This document shows, one piece after another, positions 35,284 through 39,353 of a stretch of 39,353 nt of DNA. The position numbers and the translations under genes are program-made. Position 1 is the stretch's first letter; each line of letters opens with the position of its first letter. This DNA is from an uncultured Clostridia bacterium (GTDB lineage Bacteria; Bacillota; Clostridia; Oscillospirales; Ruminococcaceae): the NCBI GenBank assembly GCA_947584825.1, contig CANPWR010000002.1:1-39353 (forward strand), read 5' to 3'. The notes below the pieces were generated by a model that worked only from the letters and a program-made list of their open reading frames with translations, made no database searches and was not told the DNA's origin.

Positions 35284-36426
35284 TTAATCAATATTCTCAT
35301 CAATATTCGCTTTTAATAGAAATATATCAATAGGCGAATATGTTCCCTTGAAATAATCGGTGTTAGGTAGATTAACTTCATTTACGTCAATATCATCCGC
35401 ACATGGTAGCTTTAAGATAAAGCTTGTACCGCTTGTATCTGTCTTATACGTAATTCCCCCGCCGAACTTGTCGACAAATTTCTTCACAATAGAAAGTCCG
35501 AGCGACTCACGCAGTCCGGACTTTTTCACATTTGAAAAAGGTTCGAAAATTTTGTATGCCCTGTCATTGGAAATCCCTATACCATTATCTGTAACAATAA
35601 AATATGCGTAATCGTCTAATTCATAGAATTCAACAATAATTTTCTTTTTATCGGACAGATTGTATTTTATTCCGTTTGAAATAAGATTCATTATAGCTAC
35701 CATGAATCTCGAATAGTCAAGCTTTAAATATATATCTTCGTTTATTTTATATGAAACTTGTACGCCAATCTTCCTTGCCGCATGCTCAACAAAATGCATA
35801 AGGTCGGTTATAAACTCTGAAGCGTTTGCAAGTACTATGTTGAAATCATTCGCTCCGTAAATAAACACCTCTTCAAAATTCGCACAAGATGAAAGTACAT
35901 TGTTCAGTACCTTATTAATATTAGCATTCTTGTCTATTAAGTCATATTCCTCCAAGTCCTCTAAACGCTGGTCTATCAGTCCTGTATTGAAAACGACCTC
36001 GCTTGCAGTATTTCTGAATGTTCTAAAATACTTTTTAAGTATAACTGCAAACGGAGAATTTATATGCTTTTTCATTTCCTCAAAGAAACTATGAAACGTC
36101 ATTACATAGCCTTCAAGTTTTTCCCTCTTCTCGTCTTGAAAAACAGGCAGCACATTAACTGAACAAACAAATTGCTCAGATTCATATTTCAACACCTTTT
36201 CAGATTTTATCGGAAATTCAGCAATTAAACTATAATCATCATCTACATATTCTACACAGTCTATACCCTCATCAACCGAAAATTCAATGAATTCTGTTCT
36301 ATTAAGCGTTTCTGACATGTCTTTGTCATTTGACCATAGAACTTTTAAGTTCTCATCAACAATTGCTACCTTATCTGAAGATGCTGAAAAAAGGTTTAAT
36401 AATATTTCTAACTTATTCTTTTCCAT
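35284..36426 (-). CDS. Cytoplasmic sensor-type ATPase (histidine kinase-like) without clear phosphoacceptor histidine
   Basis: A 380-residue soluble protein. The N-terminal third (about 10-110) resembles a PAS domain (VAIVDENLKVLWSN), a helical region follows (about 112-230), and the C-terminal HATPase_c domain is complete: N box NLISNGIKYN (247-256), TDNGIGIS (279-286) and SLGLSIVKKFVDKFGGG (308-324). The expected H-E/D/N phosphoacceptor box is missing; the dimerisation helix reads INSPFAVILKKYFRTFRNTA. His121 lies just before it but not in the usual context. There is no response regulator gene nearby. It may phosphorylate an orphan regulator or act as a non-histidine-kinase ATPase. Confidence 0.78.
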   Translation of the reverse strand: MEKNKLEILLNLFSASSDKVAIVDENLKVLWSNDKDMSETLNRTEFIEFSVDEGIDCVEYVDDDYSLIAEFPIKSEKVLKYESEQFVCSVNVLPVFQDEKREKLEGYVMTFHSFFEEMKKHINSPFAVILKKYFRTFRNTASEVVFNTGLIDQRLEDLEEYDLIDKNANINKVLNNVLSSCANFEEVFIYGANDFNIVLANASEFITDLMHFVEHAARKIGVQVSYKINEDIYLKLDYSRFMVAIMNLISNGIKYNLSDKKKIIVEFYELDDYAYFIVTDNGIGISNDRAYKIFEPFSNVKKSGLRESLGLSIVKKFVDKFGGGITYKTDTSGTSFILKLPCADDIDVNEVNLPNTDYFKGTYSPIDIFLLKANIDENID

Positions 36427-36732
36427 ATGTTTATACCCTTACTAAATGTTTTACAAATTTTAAATTATACATTTTGTCAAATTACAATATATTATATCAC
36501 ATATACTCGAAAAATGCTATAGAAAAAATAAAAAATTTTATTTATATTTTTTACGCTTTTTTGCAAGTAATTTTAATGTATTTCAATTAAAAATGAACCT
36601 AACATATTTCTGCACAGGTTCTTCGTTGATTTAACATTTTAAAAAATTATCTGTTTATTGACTTTCCAATACCTATTAAACTTTTGTATCAGTATTAACA
36701 AAAATTAAAAAGTAAAAGTACCTCCTTCCTAC
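36427..36732 (-). other. AT-rich intergenic region with extended -10 promoter for the sensor ATPase gene
   Basis: About 300 bases without a gene. On the minus strand TGATATAAT (36491-36499) is an extended -10 element without a good -35, about 65 bp before the sensor gene. A small hairpin, GAACCT (36595-36600) with AGGTTC (36616-36621), is followed by ATTTTTAATT on the minus strand and may be a back-up terminator for the upstream small RNA. Nothing else is evident. Confidence 0.45.
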
Positions 36733-36862
36733 ATAAAAAAGAAACCCTCAAATGAGAGTAGCTCAAATGAGGGTTTCTTCTTGCGCAAGGAGGTTAAATG
36801 AGCCGCCGTTGACCCATTCCCCTTAAAGGTCAAGCTGAAAAAGATTTTAACGGCGTTCATGA
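36733..36862 (-). ncRNA. Candidate small noncoding RNA with own promoter and terminator
   Basis: About 125-130 bases bounded by a sigma-A-like promoter and a strong terminator. The RNA can fold into a 5' stem-loop: CGCCG (minus strand of 36851-36855) pairs with CGGCG (36804-36808), and inside it TTGACC pairs with GGTCAA (36809-36814 with 36828-36833) around an apical loop containing AAGGGGA. A single-stranded stretch ACCTCCTT (minus strand of 36787-36794), complementary to ribosome-binding sites, leads to a 12-bp terminator stem. No reading frame is seen. I do not recognise it as 6S, SRP, tmRNA or RNase P RNA. Confidence 0.55.
36739..36779 (-). terminator. Intrinsic terminator of the candidate small RNA
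   Basis: A perfect 12-bp stem (36739-36750 with 36768-36779) with further GAG/CTC pairing in the loop is followed on the minus strand by TTTTTTATG. Confidence 0.85.
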
Positions 36863-36866
36863 GCGA

Positions 36867-36894
36867 TTAATATAATTGTATGTTAAATATACAA
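36867..36894 (-). promoter_or_regulatory. Candidate promoter of the small RNA
   Basis: TTGTAT (36889-36894) and TATTAA (36867-36872) with a 16-bp spacer on the minus strand, 36 bp after the stop codon of the upstream ribbon-helix-helix gene. Confidence 0.5.
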
Positions 36895-36930
36895 CCTGCG
36901 TAATTATTATTAAATTAATTCAGCTCTAAT

Positions 36931-37137
36931 TCATTTTTTCTTCTCTTTTATTCTGAAATTCAATAGACTTATTACACCATTATATAACTCATAATCATAA
37001 ACAAATTTCTCAATAATGTATTCAAGCTGTTCTTCTAAACTTTTTTCATTACGATTGCATATAACCTTTAGCTTGTGAAACATTTTAGAGTTGACATTAA
37101 TTGTTATTTGCTCTGTCTTATCATCTTTGCTAATCAT
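36931..37137 (-). CDS. Small ribbon-helix-helix-like protein
   Basis: A 68-residue protein. The strand EQITINVNSKMFHKLKVIC followed by helices NEKSLEEQLEYIIEKFVYDYEL fits a ribbon-helix-helix (Arc/CopG-like) fold, which dimerises and binds operators. The Lys-rich tail ends EKKK. AAAGGT lies about seven bases before the ATG. It is divergent from another small ribbon-helix-helix gene at 37358, with a shared intergenic region of 220 bp containing an inverted repeat. No toxin gene is adjacent, so an antitoxin role is not supported. The DNA targets are unknown. Confidence 0.7.
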   Translation of the reverse strand: MISKDDKTEQITINVNSKMFHKLKVICNRNEKSLEEQLEYIIEKFVYDYELYNGVISLLNFRIKEKKK

Positions 37138-37235
37138 AATTTACCTTTCATATTTTGTTGAATTTTCAAAAATCCGTTCTTTTTATATTTTCTTTTTTGC
37201 CCTGTACTATATATATTCTTTTTTGGTATCTTTTC

Positions 37236-37264
37236 CTACATAATAACACAAAATGTATTATAAT
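37236..37264 (-). promoter_or_regulatory. Promoter of the minus-strand ribbon-helix-helix gene
   Basis: TTGCAT followed after 17 bp by TATTAT on the minus strand, roughly 100 bp before the ATG at 37137. An alternative TTGTGA-16-TATAAT pair overlaps it slightly upstream. Coordinates are approximate by a few bases. Confidence 0.5.
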
Positions 37265-37289
37265 GCAATTGAAAAATATCACAAATATA

Positions 37290-37315
37290 GTACAAAGTAA
37301 TTGTATATTTTGTAC
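37290..37315. promoter_or_regulatory. Inverted repeat between the divergent ribbon-helix-helix genes
   Basis: GTACAAA (37290-37296) and TTTGTAC (37309-37315) are perfect inverted repeats 12 bp apart. The right arm runs into the likely -35 (TTGTAC) of the plus-strand gene, whose -10 would be TATAAG about 16 bp further on. It could be an autoregulatory operator. Confidence 0.45.
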
Positions 37316-37357
37316 AAATTTTATTGCATAATATAAGCATAAGGAGGATAAAAGTTT

Positions 37358-37537
37358 ATGTGGAAAATAAGAAAAGGATATAATACAGTAAATAAATCAT
37401 TTCGTTTACCTGAGGAACTTACGGAAAAACTTGAAAAACTAGCAGCTTTGAATAATTTATCTCTTAATCAGCTAGTTATACAATGTTTAGATTATGCCAT
37501 AAATAATTTAGATAACGATACGGAAAATGATAAATAA
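37358..37537 (+). CDS. Small ribbon-helix-helix (Arc-like) DNA-binding protein
   Basis: A 59-residue protein translated by hand. An ATG at 37358 lies ten bases after a perfect AAGGAGG. The sequence NKSFRLPEELTEKLEKLA (12-29) followed by NNLSLNQLVIQCLDYAINNL (32-51) is a clear Arc/CopG-type strand-helix-helix pattern: the strand carries the DNA-contacting residues and the helices dimerise. The acidic tail is DNDTENDK. It is divergent from the gene at 36931-37137 and 138 bp upstream of gap. Its targets are unknown; the inverted repeat in its own promoter region is a candidate. Confidence 0.8.
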   Translation: MWKIRKGYNTVNKSFRLPEELTEKLEKLAALNNLSLNQLVIQCLDYAINNLDNDTENDK

Positions 37538-37612
37538 CAGTATTAACATCAGCTTAGCTCAGAAATCCAGGTAAAATTTATTTTAAATCCTAGTAATTTT
37601 TTTCTAAAACGC

Positions 37613-37641
37613 TTGCAAAATCTATAATAATGGTGTAAGAT
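37613..37641 (+). promoter_or_regulatory. Promoter of gap
   Basis: TTGCAA (37613-37618) and TAAGAT (37636-37641) with a 17-bp spacer, about 35 bp before the gap start codon. Confidence 0.6.
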
Positions 37642-37675
37642 ATATATATGAAATTTTTTAGGAGGTATATTAATT

Positions 37676-38713
37676 ATGGCAGTAAAAGTCGCAATTAATG
37701 GTTTTGGCCGTATAGGCCGTTTGGCATTCAGACAGATGTTTGGTGCAGAAGGTTATGAGGTCGTTGCAATCAACGATTTGACAAAGCCTTCAATGCTCGC
37801 TAATTTATTAAAGTATGATACCGCTCAGGGCGGATATTGCGGAACAATCGGCGAGGGACTTCACACAGTTGAGGCTGATGATGAAGCAAATACAATTACT
37901 GTTGACGGTAAGACACTTACAATCTATAAAGAAGCAAACGCTGCTGATCTTCCATGGGGAGAATTAGGCGTCGACGTTGTTCTTGAGTGTACAGGTTTCT
38001 ACTGCTCAAAGGATAAGAGCCAAGCACACCTTGATGCAGGTGCTAAGAAGGTTGTTATTTCTGCTCCTGCAGGAAACGACCTCAAAACAATCGTTTTCTC
38101 AGTAAACGAAAATACTCTTACTAAAGATGACAAAATCATTTCTGCTGCATCTTGCACAACTAACTGTTTAGCTCCTATGGCTGACACTCTTAACAAGTAC
38201 GCAGAGATCCAGAGCGGTATTATGTCAACTATCCACGCTTACACAGGCGACCAGATGATCCTTGACGGTCCACACAGAAAGGGCGATCTGAGAAGAGCAA
38301 GAGCAGGTGCTGCTAACATTGTTCCTAACTCAACAGGTGCTGCAAAGGCTATCGGTCTTGTAATTCCTGAGCTAAACGGAAAGCTTATCGGTTCTGCACA
38401 GAGAGTTCCTGTTCCAACAGGCTCAACAACGATTCTTACAGCTGTTGTTAAGGGCGACAATGTTACTAAGGAAGGCATCAACGCTGCTATGAAAGCTGCA
38501 GCAAGCGAGTCATTCGGTTACAACGAAGACCCGATCGTATCTTCAGACGTTATCGGAATGAGATACGGTTCACTCTTTGACGCAACACAGACAATGGTTG
38601 CACCTATCGGCGACGGACTGTATGAGGTACAGGTTGTTTCATGGTATGACAATGAGAACTCATACACAAGCCAGATGGTAAGAACAATCAAGTATTTCGC
38701 TGAACTTGACTAA
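37676..38713 (+). CDS. gap: Glyceraldehyde-3-phosphate dehydrogenase, type I
   Basis: A 345-residue glycolytic enzyme oxidising glyceraldehyde 3-phosphate to 1,3-bisphosphoglycerate in the cytoplasm. The Rossmann start [16 protein letters not shown] binds NAD; catalytic Cys160 lies in [21 protein letters not shown]-type sequence appears as [15 protein letters not shown], and the end [17 protein letters not shown] is typical. AGGAGG precedes the ATG. Codon use is more GC-biased and regular than in neighbouring genes, as expected for a highly expressed gene. It is monocistronic: pgk and tpi are not in the window, and a terminator follows. Confidence 0.98.
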   Translation: MAVKVAINGFGRIGRLAFRQMFGAEGYEVVAINDLTKPSMLANLLKYDTAQGGYCGTIGEGLHTVEADDEANTITVDGKTLTIYKEANAADLPWGELGVDVVLECTGFYCSKDKSQAHLDAGAKKVVISAPAGNDLKTIVFSVNENTLTKDDKIISAASCTTNCLAPMADTLNKYAEIQSGIMSTIHAYTGDQMILDGPHRKGDLRRARAGAANIVPNSTGAAKAIGLVIPELNGKLIGSAQRVPVPTGSTTILTAVVKGDNVTKEGINAAMKAAASESFGYNEDPIVSSDVIGMRYGSLFDATQTMVAPIGDGLYEVQVVSWYDNENSYTSQMVRTIKYFAELD

Positions 38714-38736
38714 TATTTGATTTATGATAATAATGA

Positions 38737-38771
38737 AAAGGAGCTTACTCTTAAAGAGTAGGCTCTTTTTA
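38737..38771 (+). terminator. Intrinsic terminator of gap
   Basis: An interrupted stem, GAGC-TACTC with GAGTA-GCTC (38741-38764), is followed by a run of five Ts. Confidence 0.75.
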
Positions 38772-38840
38772 GAATAAAGAAACAAGAGGCAAGAAATTAA
38801 AGAACAGAGATTTGATGTTAGAAGTTTAAATAGAATAAAT

Positions 38841-39256
38841 AGCCAAAACCGCCCGGGTATCCCACGCCCGAGCGGTTTTTATATAGAAACATATTAAGGA
38901 AGCTTACTTAGCTTTTACTTTCCTTATCTTCTTTATCCAACTGCTGTATACTTTCTGAGTAATGCCATTTGCGTCTTGGTAAGTTGTGTATGCTCTTACT
39001 CTTATGTAGTATGTCTTTTTGCGTTTGATTTTATTGCTCTTTATCGTTACTTTCTTACCCTTTACATTCTTTGTAACGATAATCTTGTTCTTCTTGAACT
39101 TCTTGTTTGTCGCTACCTGTACTTCATATCCCTTTGCATTTTTTACTTTCTTCCAACTTACAACTATCTTTTTCTTGCCCTTTGCTTTTGCAGTAAGCTT
39201 TGTTATCTTTGCCTGCTTCATTACCTTTTCAGCGTTTGCCTTGTCCTTTGCTGCCT
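38841..39256 (-). repeat. Long repeat: FN3-module coding end plus terminator (copy B)
   Basis: Direct repeat of 5843-6260, same orientation, 33 kb away. The similarity is at nucleotide level, including noncoding bases, which indicates recent duplication or gene conversion rather than protein-level selection alone. Confidence 0.85.
38845..38879 (-). terminator. Terminator of the truncated secreted protein gene, near-copy of 5846-5880
   Basis: A 13-bp stem (38845-38857 with 38867-38879, one G-U pair) differs by two bases from the terminator of the cysteine protease gene. Confidence 0.85.
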
Positions 39257-39353
39257 TAACTGCTTTGGCATTTGTAGTTGCTATTGGCGTAGTAGGTGCT
39301 TTTGTTGCAGGCTTTGCTGTTGTAGGTGCAGAAGCTGGCGGATTTGTTTGATT
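38904..39353 (-). CDS. C-terminal part of a secreted protein with basic FN3-like module (N-terminus beyond the window)
   Basis: The minus-strand frame is open from the right edge (39353) to a stop at 38904, giving 149 residues of a longer protein. The visible part begins in a Thr/Ala/Pro linker (APTTAKPATKAPTT), continues with the segment AAKDKANAEKVMKQAKI also found in the GH5 enzyme and protease, and ends in the lysine-rich FN3-like domain. By eye this domain differs from the protease copy at 3 of about 102 positions and from the GH5 copy at about 10. The catalytic or binding part lies outside the window, so only export to the cell surface can be inferred. Confidence 0.85.
   Translation of the reverse strand, partial: NQTNPPASAPTTAKPATKAPTTPIATTNAKAVKAAKDKANAEKVMKQAKITKLTAKAKGKKKIVVSWKKVKNAKGYEVQVATNKKFKKNKIIVTKNVKGKKVTIKSNKIKRKKTYYIRVRAYTTYQDANGITQKVYSSWIKKIRKVKAK

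Noticed and set aside
36787-36813. Plus-strand mini reading frame (AAGGAGG then ATG, 4 codons) in the small RNA region
   Set aside because: The frame is only four codons, and on the plus strand the hairpin has no U-tract and no promoter was found. The minus-strand RNA explains the structure better.
36931-37137. Antitoxin of a type II toxin-antitoxin module
   Set aside because: There is no toxin-like reading frame beside it; the neighbours are a structured noncoding region and a divergent second ribbon-helix-helix gene.

Overview
The window looks like a chromosomal segment of a low-GC, spore-forming gut Firmicute of the Clostridia, most like Ruminococcus/Oscillospiraceae. This rests on gene content only: secreted multi-domain glycosidase and protease with Ig-like and FN3 modules, SpoIID, a cysteine T-box, a BspA-like leucine-rich-repeat protein and many lipoproteins. 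Consensus-like sigma-A promoters (TTGACA or a close variant, about 17 bp, TATAAT-like) can be read in front of many genes. No tRNA, rRNA, CRISPR array, intact insertion sequence or prophage was seen.

Layout. 1-9.1 kb (minus strand) is a secreted/accessory block: a truncated cytoplasmic GH2 glycosidase, a secreted GH5 endoglucanase, a large lipoprotein and a 1075-residue papain-like protease. 9.1-10.5 kb holds a leader with an internal terminator, then a Gx-transporter/NusG-II gene pair like EetB/EetA. 10.8-13.5 kb (plus) carries murA, walJ and rlmH. 13.6-18.7 kb (minus) has a PrsA-like lipoprotein, a membrane-anchored degenerate cyclophilin, and cysS and cysE behind a cysteine T-box. 18.7-31.5 kb (minus) is a housekeeping run: pgsA, a secreted ComEC-like metallo-beta-lactamase-fold protein, rimO, recX, recA, prmC, a DUF1385 protein, a histidine kinase, a response regulator, a lipoprotein and citrate synthase. 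31.6-39.35 kb mixes a secreted YD-repeat protein, spoIID (plus), a leucine-rich-repeat surface protein, an atypical sensor ATPase, a candidate small RNA, two divergent ribbon-helix-helix proteins, gap (plus) and the 3' end of another secreted protein.

The most distinctive theme is a very basic C-terminal FN3-like module of about 100 residues. It ends the GH5 enzyme, the cysteine protease and the truncated protein at the right edge with nearly identical sequence, and the YD-repeat protein in diverged form. Two copies share even their downstream transcription terminators, which suggests module exchange by recombination. The module probably holds unrelated secreted proteins at the cell surface (inference). 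Other points of interest are a compact candidate small RNA with its own promoter and terminator near 36.8 kb, an attenuator-like leader in front of the protease, and a 28-bp dyad over the citrate synthase promoter.
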